A stretch of DNA of 36,777 nucleotides from Chloroflexota bacterium. Its GTDB lineage: Bacteria > Chloroflexota > Dormibacteria > CF-121. The notes below the pieces were generated by a model. That model made no database searches and was not told where the DNA came from. It saw only the letters and a list, made by a program, of their open reading frames with translations. The first letter of the stretch is position 1, and every line of letters starts with the position of its first letter. The stretch spans positions 1-36,777 of the forward strand of contig VBID01000128.1 in the NCBI GenBank assembly GCA_005880615.1. The letters are read 5' to 3'. This document shows, piece by piece, positions 15,416 through 22,910 of the stretch. Both the position numbers and the translations under genes were made by a program.

Positions 15416-16809
15416 TGGCCTCCACCATCACCAACACGGTGCGCGCGGCGGGCCCGGAGGTCCGCCGCGGCGAGATCGTGGCCCGGGCGGAGACGGCGGG
15501 ACTCCGCCTGGTCCGGTTCCTCTACTGCGACAACGATGGGATCATTCGCGGCAAGGCCACCGGCATCGCCGGATTGAAGGACCGGCTGGAGACGGGCATC
15601 GGCCTGACGGTCGCCATGCAGGCTTTCACCATGCTCGACCACCTGGCCCCGGTGGAGGGCATGGGTCCGGTGGGCGAGATCCGCCTGGTCCCGGACCCCG
15701 ACACCTTCGTGATTGCGCCCTACGCACCCCACACCGGCGTCCTGCTGGTCGACATGGAGACGCTGGACGGCAAGCCGTACGCCGCCGACGGCCGGGCCTT
15801 CCTGCGGCGCACCATCGAACGCGCCGCTGAGAAGGACCTGGAAATCGTGGCGGCCTTCGAGCCCGAGTGGTCGCTGGCGCGCCAGGTGGACGGCGCTTTC
15901 GTGCCGCTGGATGACGGCGGCTGCTTCACGACCACTGGCATGGACGCGGCCCAGGACGTGATCGATGAGATCGTCGCCGCCCTGGAGGCCCAGGGGCTGA
16001 CGGTCGAGCAGTACTACGCCGAGCTGGGCTGGGGCCAGCAGGAGCTCTCCATCCGGCACGCCCCGGCGCTGCAGGCCGCCGATCGTCACCTCCTCTACCG
16101 GGAGACGGTGCGGGGGGTGGCGCTGAAGCACGGGCTCTACGCGTCCTTCGCCCCCAAGCCGTGGGCGGACCAGGCCGGCAACGGCTGCCACCTCCACTTC
16201 TCCGGGTGGAATCGGGAGCGGACCGTGAACCGCTTCTACGACCAGAACGCCCCCTACTACCTCTCCGAGCTGGGGAAGCAGTTCATGGCGGGTATCCTGG
16301 AGCACCTGCCCGGGCTGGTGGCGCTGACCTGTGCGTCGGTCAACTCCTACCGCCGCCTCCAGCCGCAGATGTGGGCCTCGGCGTACCGGGTGTGGGGACC
16401 CGATAACCGCGAGGGCGCGCTCCGACTAGCGTCCACCTTCCGCGGCCATGAGGCGGAATCGATCAACATCGAGCTCAAGTCGTCCGACTCCAGCGCCAAC
16501 CCCTACGTCGCGCTGGGCGGGGTGATCGCCGCCGGGCTGGATGGGATCGAGCGACGCCTCCCACTGCCGCCACCGGTAACGGTCGATCCCCACACCATGG
16601 ACGAAAAGGCGCGCCAGGCGATTGGCGGCGACCGCCTGCCGCAAAGCTTGAAGGAAGCCGTGGGCAAACTGAAGCGCGATCGGGTGCTGACGGAAGCGCT
16701 CGGCGACCGCCTGGCCACCTCCTACATCGCGGTCAAGGAACTGGACATCGACGCCTTCGCCGGAGCGGACGAGGCGTTCGAGTTCCGCCAACACATCTAC
16801 AAGTACTGA
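15415..16809 (+). CDS. Glutamine synthetase family ligase (gamma-glutamylamine synthetase-like)
   Basis: 464 aa, full length for the GS fold. The N-terminal beta-grasp region has VRFLYCDNDGIIRGKA. The catalytic domain has the E-x-G-x-GQ-x-E motif (ELGWGQQELSI), the glutamate-site motif GNGCHLHFS, NSYRRLQPQMWAS, RVWGPDNREGALR and ELKSSDSSANPYVALG. These mark an ATP-dependent carboxylate-amine ligase. It differs from housekeeping GlnA (GSGMHVHQS is changed, and no adenylylation-site NLY motif was seen). It sits in an operon with a permease and near a FluG-type amidohydrolase, so it more likely makes gamma-glutamyl amides (as PuuA or IpuC do) than glutamine for assimilation. It overlaps the permease gene by 1 nt. 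The exact amine substrate is unknown. Confidence 0.85.
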   Translation: MASTITNTVRAAGPEVRRGEIVARAETAGLRLVRFLYCDNDGIIRGKATGIAGLKDRLETGIGLTVAMQAFTMLDHLAPVEGMGPVGEIRLVPDPDTFVIAPYAPHTGVLLVDMETLDGKPYAADGRAFLRRTIERAAEKDLEIVAAFEPEWSLARQVDGAFVPLDDGGCFTTTGMDAAQDVIDEIVAALEAQGLTVEQYYAELGWGQQELSIRHAPALQAADRHLLYRETVRGVALKHGLYASFAPKPWADQAGNGCHLHFSGWNRERTVNRFYDQNAPYYLSELGKQFMAGILEHLPGLVALTCASVNSYRRLQPQMWASAYRVWGPDNREGALRLASTFRGHEAESINIELKSSDSSANPYVALGGVIAAGLDGIERRLPLPPPVTVDPHTMDEKARQAIGGDRLPQSLKEAVGKLKRDRVLTEALGDRLATSYIAVKELDIDAFAGADEAFEFRQHIYKY

Positions 16810-16921
16810 CTCCCTGCTGAGAGCACGCCAGCCCCTGGATGTCCCTCCCATTCAGGGAGCAGGCAGTGTGGGGGTGAGCTCATGTGGAACCAATCGGCCC
16901 CTTCCGGCGTTATACCGTCGC

Positions 16922-17509
16922 ATGACCACTCGGCCCTTGTTGCTGGCGATCGCCCTGACCCTGGCGGCCTGCGGGACACCCCAGGCCACCGTCACGCCGT
17001 CTTCCACCCAGCCGGCATCGAGTGCCTCGTCGTCCCCCAGCCTCGGTCCCTTCGCCTGCACCGATCGCTCGGGCGGCGTCACCAATGCGTTCGCCGACCT
17101 GCGTGCCATCCGCGTGGCGCATCAGACCGGCTTTGACCGCATCACCTTTGAGTTCACGCCCTGGCCCGATGCGCCGGCCCAATCACCCGTCGGATTGCCT
17201 GCCTATCAGCTGACCCAGCAAGCCACCGCCAGGTTCTACAAAGACGCCAGCGGCCTGCCGCTGACGCTGATCGGAACAGCCGGCCTCAAGGTGGTCTTCC
17301 ATGGGGGCAGCGGCTACGGCACGTACACCGGCAGCCAGGACTTGAAGCCGCCAGTTGTGCTGATCACCGAGGTGGCTCAGCTTGGCGACTTCGAACGGAC
17401 CCTGAGCTGGGGCATCGGGCTGAACCCCTCGGCCTGCTACCGGACTGTCGAGCTGAGCAATCCCACCCGGCTGGCGATCGACTTCCAGACCCCACCGGCC
17501 GCCGGCTAG
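16922..17509 (+). CDS. AMIN-like-domain lipoprotein
   Basis: 195 aa. The start is ATG 16922, giving MTTRPLLLAIALTLAACGT with lipobox LAAC, so it is a lipid-anchored protein. The upstream ORF-track start at 16868 would add 18 residues before the signal peptide. After a Ser/Thr/Pro linker, the mature domain has GFDRITFEFTPWPD, YQLTQQATARFYKDASG, GDFERTLSWGIGLNPSACYR and NPTRLAIDFQTPP. These match the AMIN-like domain found in actinobacterial and Chloroflexi lipoproteins. Such domains are beta-rich and thought to bind cell-wall or periplasmic ligands. It follows the ligase gene after 112 bp. Co-transcription with the permease-ligase pair is possible but not shown. Confidence 0.75.
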   Translation: MTTRPLLLAIALTLAACGTPQATVTPSSTQPASSASSSPSLGPFACTDRSGGVTNAFADLRAIRVAHQTGFDRITFEFTPWPDAPAQSPVGLPAYQLTQQATARFYKDASGLPLTLIGTAGLKVVFHGGSGYGTYTGSQDLKPPVVLITEVAQLGDFERTLSWGIGLNPSACYRTVELSNPTRLAIDFQTPPAAG

Positions 17510-17526
17510 AAAGCTTCAAGCCATCA

Positions 17527-17566
17527 GGCACCCCTCCCCGCCCCTCCCCAAGGGGGAGGGGAAAAA
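17527..17566. repeat. REP-like palindromic element copy with perfect 9-bp hairpin
   Basis: CCCCTCCCC (17541-17549), loop AAG, GGGGAGGGG (17553-17561) is a perfect stem, preceded by another CCCCTCCCCG tract and followed by AAAAATAAT. Its reverse complement aligns closely to the copy inside the amidotransferase gene (31341-31378). No U-tract follows on the plus strand, so it is not a standard terminator for the lipoprotein gene. Confidence 0.6.
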
Positions 17567-17570
17567 TAAT

Positions 17571-17607
17571 GGCGATCGACTTCCAGACTCCGCCAGCCGC
17601 CGGTTAG
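17571..17607 (+). repeat. Duplicated 3' end of the AMIN-like lipoprotein gene
   Basis: GGCGATCGACTTCCAGAC followed by a near-identical TCCGCCAGCCGCCGGTTAG repeats the last 37 bases of the lipoprotein gene (17473-17509), with four single-base differences and the stop codon kept. The two copies flank the palindromic element at 17527-17566. This looks like the remnant of a tandem gene copy or of an element insertion with flanking duplication. Confidence 0.75.
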
Positions 17608-17667
17608 GCAAGACTCGCACCGGGGCAGGACTCCGGCGAACGCCGGCGTTGCACCGGCGTGCAAGCG

Positions 17668-20184
17668 ATGGCCCGCCGTCTCCGGGCGGCCGGGATCCTG
17701 GCCATGGCTCTGGGGGCGGCATCGGCAGGCGCTGCCCATGCCCAGGTTCCCTCCCCCCAAATACCGGAGTTTGTTCCAGCAGAGCTGACCGTAACCAACC
17801 CGCCCGGCCAGCCGGTGATCACCCCCGAGCAAGCGCGGGTCGTGACCAACCTGATCTGGGTGATGCGAGAGTACAGCCGCGCTCTCAAGCAGGAGAACTG
17901 GATTCCCTTGATCGAGACCGGCGCCGCCAAGGAGCTCGACCATAACTGGATGCAGGGTCGACTTAGATCCTGGGCCGCCGAGCGCGCCCCGCGTCAGGCT
18001 GAGGAGGTCTCCGTCGTGCTGTCGCGCCAGTACCAGTTTCCCGCTTTCTTCATCGCCCACCTCAACTCCTCGGGCGAGCACACGAGCACCGAACGCTTTG
18101 GGCAGTTCCTGGTGTTCACCAGGGTCACGGCGGACGCCCCCTGGCAGCTGGCCATCGAAACCTTTACCCGCGACTACGACAGCGAGCCCCTCGTCCTCCC
18201 CCGCCCCGACGACGAGGGGTATGTCCCGGCGGCGCCTCTGGCGACGCCGCCCGCGGTCAATGTTCCGCGGGTGGTTGCCGAGTTCTTGCAGCACTCGTTC
18301 ATGGCCGGGACGCCCCCTCCCGGGTCGCCCATTGTCGCGACCCCAGACGCCACCCGGCGTGGACACATTCTCTTTGACCGGACGCATGTGGCAGGCATCG
18401 CCATTACCGATGCGCGGGTCGAGCTGCCCGATCGCCTGCTGCCGGATGCCCTCTTCGAGATCGACAGCCCCAGCGGAATCAGCCTCCTCTGCTTCAGCAT
18501 GCACTACGCCGAAGGTCGCGACGGATCATGGTGGCGACCGGTGGGCCTCCACTGGAGCCAGGTCGGGGAACCACCGGACGGTGCCTATCTCCGCCTTCGC
18601 GCTCCGGTGCTCGAGCAGGACTGCGTGGCGGTGAACGCCGGATCCAGGATCACCCTGATCGCGGACCAGACCGCCTACGAGCCGCGCATCGCGGTGGCGG
18701 CCCCGGTGCCGTGGTTCCCCATCGGTGCCGCTGGTCTGGCGCTCATGGGTATGGTGGCAATTCTTGTCCTCGTGCTCCGTCCCGGGGGCCACCCGGCCAC
18801 TCCGACCTCACCCACCCCGTATCGCCAGCTTGGGGTCGATACCCGGGTTCGCGCCCTGGGGACCGCCCTGGCAGCCGGCCTGGTGTTCGCTCAGGTGGAA
18901 GGCACCTTGCTCCTGTACCTGCCTCTGGCCGGCGTGGCCCTCGCAGTGCTCGTCATCGGCTGGCTGGGCCTGCGGCTGTGGTTGCGACGGCGTCGAGCCG
19001 TCACCATCAGCGCCCGGATCGAGATTCCACGCACACCAGACAAGATCTTTGATTTTGTCGCCGACCTTGGCAACCATCTCGTCTGGTCGACCGACCTCGA
19101 AGCCGTCGAGCCCTTAACCCCCGGCCCACCCGGGGTCGGTTCCCGGTACCGCTTCCGCCAGCGTCTGGGCGACGATCGCCGGATTGAATTCGTCTCCCAG
19201 GTGATCGACTATCAGCCGGGCTGGCGCTTCGAGACCCTGCTGGACGACGGGCTGCATCACCAGACCACGACGTACACGCTGCGCCCCGTCAAAGGGGGGA
19301 CCGAAGTGACCTCCGCGCTTCGGATCGAGCTGGGACCACTGGGGGCGGTGGCCGGTGACGAGACCCGGAGCGGCGTCTTCCGGCGCTTCATCAAGACGCA
19401 CCGGATGGAGGGTCTGCAGCGCCTGCGCACGATCCTGACCGATCCGAACGGGGTGGCCCCCGCGCCGGGTCCGCCCGAGGGACCGCCACTCAAGGGCCCC
19501 AGCCTGCTGAAAGTGGCGGTAGTCATGTCGCTCGTCACCGGGTTGGTCACCCTGAGCCGGTGGTGGCCCCTCACCCTGGTGTGCTGGATCCTGGAGGGCT
19601 TTTGCCTCATGGTCTGCATCCACGAGTTCGCCCACTTCTTCGAGGCCCGGCGGCAGGGCAACCACCCCGATCCTCCTGTGCTCACCGGGTGGACGGGCGC
19701 GGCCGTCAAGCCCCACCCGCGCCCATCGACCGGCGTTGGCCTCGCCCAGATGGCCGCGGCTGGACCGATCGCCGGGGCGGTCACCACCGCCGCCAGCCTG
19801 ATCCTCTATGCCAGATACCCCTGGTCTGGGTTCCTGTGGTGGGCCGTCGGATCGAGCGTGGTCACGGTGGCTCAACTCTATCCGTGGACCGGAACCGATG
19901 GCCAGAAATTCCTGGCACCGAGCGCCCGCTGGTTCGCGCCAGTCGGACTCGCGCTGGGGATCGGCGCCTACGTGATCCTGATGATGGCGGGGCTGACGAG
20001 CGTGCTGCTGGCGGCCGCGGTGGTGATCAGCGTGGGCGCCCGGCTGGCACCTCTCGTTCGCGTCCCATACGCGCAGGCTAGCGCTCCGGTTGGGCTGACC
20101 CTCGGCTTCAGCTGGGCCGCGGTGTCGCTGTATACGGGCTTCGTCCTCATGATCGGCGTGAACTGGTTGCTCCCCCTCAGCTAG
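17668..20184 (+). CDS. Membrane protein: extracytoplasmic domain + SRPBCC domain + M50 site-2-protease-like domain
   Basis: 838 aa from ATG 17668; GTG 17659 is three codons earlier. A signal peptide (MARRLRAAGILAMALGAASAGAAHAQ) precedes a roughly 330-residue exported domain of no recognised family, then about three helices (PWFPIGAAGLALMGMVAILVLV; AGLVFAQVEGTLLLYL; AVLVIGWLGLRLWL). An SRPBCC/polyketide-cyclase-like domain follows at about residues 448-600 (ISARIEIPRTPDKIFDFVADLGNHLVWSTD...). The last part is polytopic: HEFAHFFEARRQG gives the HExxH zinc motif near residue 652, then MAAAGPIAGAVTTA, and PWTGTDGQKFL supplies a third-ligand Asp near residue 744. These three are the order of site-2 (M50) proteases. 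Predicted role: intramembrane proteolysis coupled to a ligand- or lipid-binding domain. It sits upstream of the FluG-like gene with a 31-bp gap. Each domain call is visible in the sequence; the joint function is inferred. Confidence 0.75.
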   Translation: MARRLRAAGILAMALGAASAGAAHAQVPSPQIPEFVPAELTVTNPPGQPVITPEQARVVTNLIWVMREYSRALKQENWIPLIETGAAKELDHNWMQGRLRSWAAERAPRQAEEVSVVLSRQYQFPAFFIAHLNSSGEHTSTERFGQFLVFTRVTADAPWQLAIETFTRDYDSEPLVLPRPDDEGYVPAAPLATPPAVNVPRVVAEFLQHSFMAGTPPPGSPIVATPDATRRGHILFDRTHVAGIAITDARVELPDRLLPDALFEIDSPSGISLLCFSMHYAEGRDGSWWRPVGLHWSQVGEPPDGAYLRLRAPVLEQDCVAVNAGSRITLIADQTAYEPRIAVAAPVPWFPIGAAGLALMGMVAILVLVLRPGGHPATPTSPTPYRQLGVDTRVRALGTALAAGLVFAQVEGTLLLYLPLAGVALAVLVIGWLGLRLWLRRRRAVTISARIEIPRTPDKIFDFVADLGNHLVWSTDLEAVEPLTPGPPGVGSRYRFRQRLGDDRRIEFVSQVIDYQPGWRFETLLDDGLHHQTTTYTLRPVKGGTEVTSALRIELGPLGAVAGDETRSGVFRRFIKTHRMEGLQRLRTILTDPNGVAPAPGPPEGPPLKGPSLLKVAVVMSLVTGLVTLSRWWPLTLVCWILEGFCLMVCIHEFAHFFEARRQGNHPDPPVLTGWTGAAVKPHPRPSTGVGLAQMAAAGPIAGAVTTAASLILYARYPWSGFLWWAVGSSVVTVAQLYPWTGTDGQKFLAPSARWFAPVGLALGIGAYVILMMAGLTSVLLAAAVVISVGARLAPLVRVPYAQASAPVGLTLGFSWAAVSLYTGFVLMIGVNWLLPLS

Positions 20185-20215
20185 CTTTCGCCCGCGCCGT
20201 TAACCTAGAGCGGAC

Positions 20216-21358
20216 ATGCCGACCGACCCGGTCGTCCTCCTGCATGCCTGGGAGCAAGAGCCGGCGGTTGATCACCACTGCCATCCGCTGCGCCGCTGGC
20301 CGTTCCAGCTCACCGCTCTCGAGCTGCGGGCCGCCTTCACCGAAGCCATCGACCGTCGGATACCCCAGGAGCATGTGCTGCAGACCGCCGGGTATCGCGC
20401 CGCCCTCCGGCGTCTCGGCGATGCCCTGGGCTGCGAGCCGACCGAAGCCGCCATCCTGGACCTGCGCAACCGGGCCGAGCCCGCCGAGTTCGCGAACCGA
20501 ATCCTGCAGCGCACCAACACCGGCCTGCTGCTGCTCGACTACGGATTCAGCGGCGGCGACGGGTTCTCGCCCCATGAGCATGCCCGCGTGGTGCGGGTGC
20601 CGCAGCGCGAGATCGTGCGGCTGGAAACGGTGGCCGAGCGGCTGGTCGCTGGCACGAGCGATCCGCGCGAGTGGCTGGCGGCCGTGCGGGGCGCGCTGCG
20701 CAGCGCCGTGCAGGCCGGCGCAGTGGGAGTCAAGACCATCTGCGCCTATCGGGCCGATCTTCGGCTCCGGCCGGTCGACACCGACCAGCTGGGTGTCGCC
20801 TTCACCATGCTGCGCCACAAGGCCGAGCGACAGGAACCCATCCGGGTGACCGGGGCGGCGCTGTGCCATGCCCTGCTGTTCGAGGCGGCCGCCGAGTGCC
20901 GTGAGCTGCGCGTGCCGCTGCAGGTGCACTGTGGGTTTGGCGATCCCGATGAAGACCTGGCCGAGGCCTCCCCGCTGGGGCTCCGCCCCCTGCTGCAGGA
21001 CAAGCAGTATGCGGGTCTTCGGCTGGCGCTCCTGCATTGCTATCCGTACCATCGCGAGGCCGCCTACCTGTGCGCCGTATACCCGGACGTGTACATGGAC
21101 CTATCGCTGGCCATCCCGATGGCGGGTGATGACGGCGCGCAGGCGCTGAAAGAGGCCCTTGGGCTGTGCCCATTTTCCAAGCTGCTCTACGCCACCGACG
21201 CCGCCCGCTACCCGGAGGTCTATCTGGTCGCGGCGGCGGCGCATCGCGAGGCCCTGGTCATCGCCTTGGGGGAACTGTTTGACCCGGCAACAGCGCTGGA
21301 CGCCGGCCGCCAGGTCCTAGCCGCTAATGCGAAGCGACTCTACCGTCTCGATGGCTAG
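20216..21358 (+). CDS. FluG-type amidohydrolase (amidohydrolase-2 family)
   Basis: 380 aa. Metal-binding motifs of the amidohydrolase superfamily are visible in order: DHHCH near residue 19, GVKTI with a possible carbamylated Lys near 178, VPLQVHCGFGDPDEDL with His near 240, LLHCYPYHREAAYLCAVYPD with His near 275, and LLYATDA with the final Asp. This matches the amidohydrolase part of FluG-like proteins, which is found fused to or next to glutamine-synthetase-like ligases. Here the ligase gene lies 3.4 kb upstream on the same strand. The enzyme may hydrolyse the gamma-glutamyl or a related amide. The start is ATG 20216. The stop overlaps the first codons of tag by a few bases, indicating translational coupling. 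Confidence 0.8.
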   Translation: MPTDPVVLLHAWEQEPAVDHHCHPLRRWPFQLTALELRAAFTEAIDRRIPQEHVLQTAGYRAALRRLGDALGCEPTEAAILDLRNRAEPAEFANRILQRTNTGLLLLDYGFSGGDGFSPHEHARVVRVPQREIVRLETVAERLVAGTSDPREWLAAVRGALRSAVQAGAVGVKTICAYRADLRLRPVDTDQLGVAFTMLRHKAERQEPIRVTGAALCHALLFEAAAECRELRVPLQVHCGFGDPDEDLAEASPLGLRPLLQDKQYAGLRLALLHCYPYHREAAYLCAVYPDVYMDLSLAIPMAGDDGAQALKEALGLCPFSKLLYATDAARYPEVYLVAAAAHREALVIALGELFDPATALDAGRQVLAANAKRLYRLDG

Positions 21359-21962
21359 TCCAAAGACCGGCGTCGCTACGGGAGAGGACGGCATTGCCCG
21401 CTGTTGGTGGGCCGCCGGGGATCCCGCGTATGCGCGTTATCACGACCTGGAGTGGGGCCGGCCGGTTGCCGATGACCGGCGCCTGTTCGAGAAGCTTTCC
21501 CTGGAGGGCTTTCAGTCGGGGCTGAGCTGGCTCATCATCCTCCGCAAACGGGAGGCCTTCCGGAAAGCGTTCGCCTCCTTCGATATCCCCACCGTCGCTG
21601 CGTTCGATGGCCGCCGCGTGCAACGCCTGCTGGCCGATCCCGGCATTGTCCGCAACCGCGCCAAGATCGAGGCGACCGTCAACAACGCTGGGCGCTGCCT
21701 GGAGCTAATCCAAGAGTGCGGCAGTCTGGCCGCCTACATCTGGTCGTATGAGCCGCCGGCGCGTTCGGACCCGCAAGCCCAGGCTACGGCGTTAAGCAAA
21801 GACCTCAAGCGACGGGGGTGGTCGTTCGTGGGCCCGACCACGGTCTACGCCTTCATGCAGGCGATGGGCCTCGTCAACGACCACCTGAAGGGGTGCGACT
21901 CCTACCAGGGGGTGGAACGACTGAGGGCCGCCTTCCGCCGGCCGAAGGCTAAGCCTACGTGA
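21351..21962 (+). CDS. tag: DNA-3-methyladenine glycosylase I
   Basis: 203-aa Tag family glycosylase that excises 3-methyladenine. Signature segments: RCWWAAGDPAYARYHDLEWGRP, LFEKLSLEGFQSGLSWLIILRKREAFR (containing the catalytic Glu and the aromatic base pocket), LLADPGIVRNRAKIEATVNNA and GWSFVGPTTVYAFMQAMGLVNDH. Start taken as ATG 21351, which overlaps the amidohydrolase stop. The ORF-track ATG at 21327 would extend the overlap to 32 bp, and neither start has a clear ribosome site. The 3' end overlaps the convergent 4-Cys protein gene by 8 bp. With AlkA at 6 kb, the organism carries both types of alkyl-purine glycosylase. Confidence 0.93.
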   Translation: MASPKTGVATGEDGIARCWWAAGDPAYARYHDLEWGRPVADDRRLFEKLSLEGFQSGLSWLIILRKREAFRKAFASFDIPTVAAFDGRRVQRLLADPGIVRNRAKIEATVNNAGRCLELIQECGSLAAYIWSYEPPARSDPQAQATALSKDLKRRGWSFVGPTTVYAFMQAMGLVNDHLKGCDSYQGVERLRAAFRRPKAKPT

Positions 21963-22251
21963 GCTTGACCGCGGGTTCGCTGTCGGCGACCGCCTGTTCC
22001 CGACTGGCGATCCGATCCTTGAGCCATTGCAGCCGGGCGGTGGCGTCGCCCAGGGCGCATCGGCCGTACTTGTGCTGAAAGCCCTCGGTGTAGGCGCCGA
22101 TCCCCAGGTGCTTGCACGTCCACGACGGCGTCAGCGGCGCATTGGCCAGGGTGGCGGGCTGGAACTCGACCGCCTCGTACGTCGAGCATTCGCTAAAGCC
22201 TTCCGGGAACGGTCGGCTGAACGGACACGCATCTGCCGGCAGGGTCCCCAC
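21955..22251 (-). CDS. Small 4-Cys protein (paralog of the 30.2-kb protein)
   Basis: 98 aa from GTG 22251. The pattern ACPFSRPFPEGFSEC, then PSWTCKHLGIG, then HKYGRCALGDATARLQW is shared with the N-terminal half of the 214-aa protein at 30150-30794 (CPYPRPFPTDFAAC, AVWTCAHLEV, HFYGSCSLGNAAARQHW). Four cysteines, the RPFP and WTC-x-HL motifs and the G-x-C-x-LG ending are all conserved between the two, so this is a real protein family. The Cys pattern could bind zinc or an iron-sulfur cluster. No known domain name came to mind. The product is probably cytoplasmic: no signal peptide. The last codons overlap tag, head-on. Confidence 0.7.
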   Translation of the reverse strand: MGTLPADACPFSRPFPEGFSECSTYEAVEFQPATLANAPLTPSWTCKHLGIGAYTEGFQHKYGRCALGDATARLQWLKDRIASREQAVADSEPAVKLT

Positions 22252-22296
22252 ACTACCACCCTAGTTCGGGCAAAAAAGCTGGTCAAACGTCCGAAT

Positions 22297-22656
22297 TCAG
22301 GGTCCTATTTGACCGGGACTTTCGCGGAGGGCCTCAGGCGGCCTCTGTGTCCGCCTGTCCAAGGGGCTGCCACACCGGGTGACTGACCCAGCGTTCGATC
22401 TCCTCGCCGGAAGGGCCCGGCTGATGAGGAATCCCTGCCCGGTTTCGCACTGGCAGGCGATCAGCAGCTGGCGAGTGGCCTCCTCTTCAACGCCCTCCGC
22501 CACGACGTCCAACCCCAGGCTGTGGCCGAGTTCGACCATGGCCCGCACGATGGTGGCGCTCCCGGAGTCGGTCGCCATCTGGCCAACCAGGGACTGGTCG
22601 ATAGGCAACACTCCCCCGTCCCACTCTTTGGATTCCCCGCTATCTCGCAGACCCAC
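22297..22656 (-). pseudogene. EAL-domain remnant
   Basis: The reading frame (IDQSLVGQMATDSGSATIVRAMVELGHSLGLDVVAEGVEEEATRQLL...CETGQGFLISRALPA) is the last third of an EAL cyclic-di-GMP phosphodiesterase domain. The catalytic EAL, DDFGTGYSS and N-terminal parts are missing. The segment just before it (GESKEWDGGVLPIDQ) seems to be a deletion junction. The tail past ALPA is out of family. It is therefore a truncated, presumably inactive copy. A complete GGDEF-EAL protein lies 3 kb downstream. If translated, the 119-aa fragment would lack all catalytic residues. Confidence 0.8.
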
Positions 22657-22910
22657 TTACGAGGGGTAGATACCAGTCGGCGTGCTTACATGCCCGCGGC
22701 AGTGTGGCCGACGTCCAGTTACCTAGGCATCAGTTCTTCCTCCCCCCGTTGCGCGCAGCCCACAGGCTTCCCTCCCCGTCGGGTGGAAGGTCAGGGAGGG
22801 GGGTTTTTGGCGGCGCCCGACTTTTCTCGACTACCACAATTGTCGACGTCGCAAATTTGTTACGGCCATCCTGCCTTCCTTGACGTCACTCGCAGTTGCA
22901 CTGACACGCG
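22657..22910. promoter_or_regulatory. Intergenic leader of the signalling operon, with palindromes
   Basis: This 254-bp gap has no convincing gene. It contains a CCCTCCC...GGGAGGG pair (22770-22776 with 22794-22800) followed by TTTTT, a member of the window's palindrome family that might act as a terminator on the plus strand. It also contains an AT-edged dyad, AATTGTCGACGTCGCAAATT (22838-22857, 16 of 20 positions symmetric), about 55 bp before the kinase start. The dyad could be an operator. No -10/-35 pair was convincing. Confidence 0.45.

Noticed and set aside
17541-17561. Hairpin after the AMIN-like lipoprotein gene as a rho-independent terminator
   Set aside because: The stem is followed by A residues, not U, on the plus strand; it is better explained as a palindrome-family copy.
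19114-19875. 253-aa minus-strand ORF opposite the SRPBCC/M50 gene
   Set aside because: No motifs, arginine- and proline-rich shadow translation of the sense gene.
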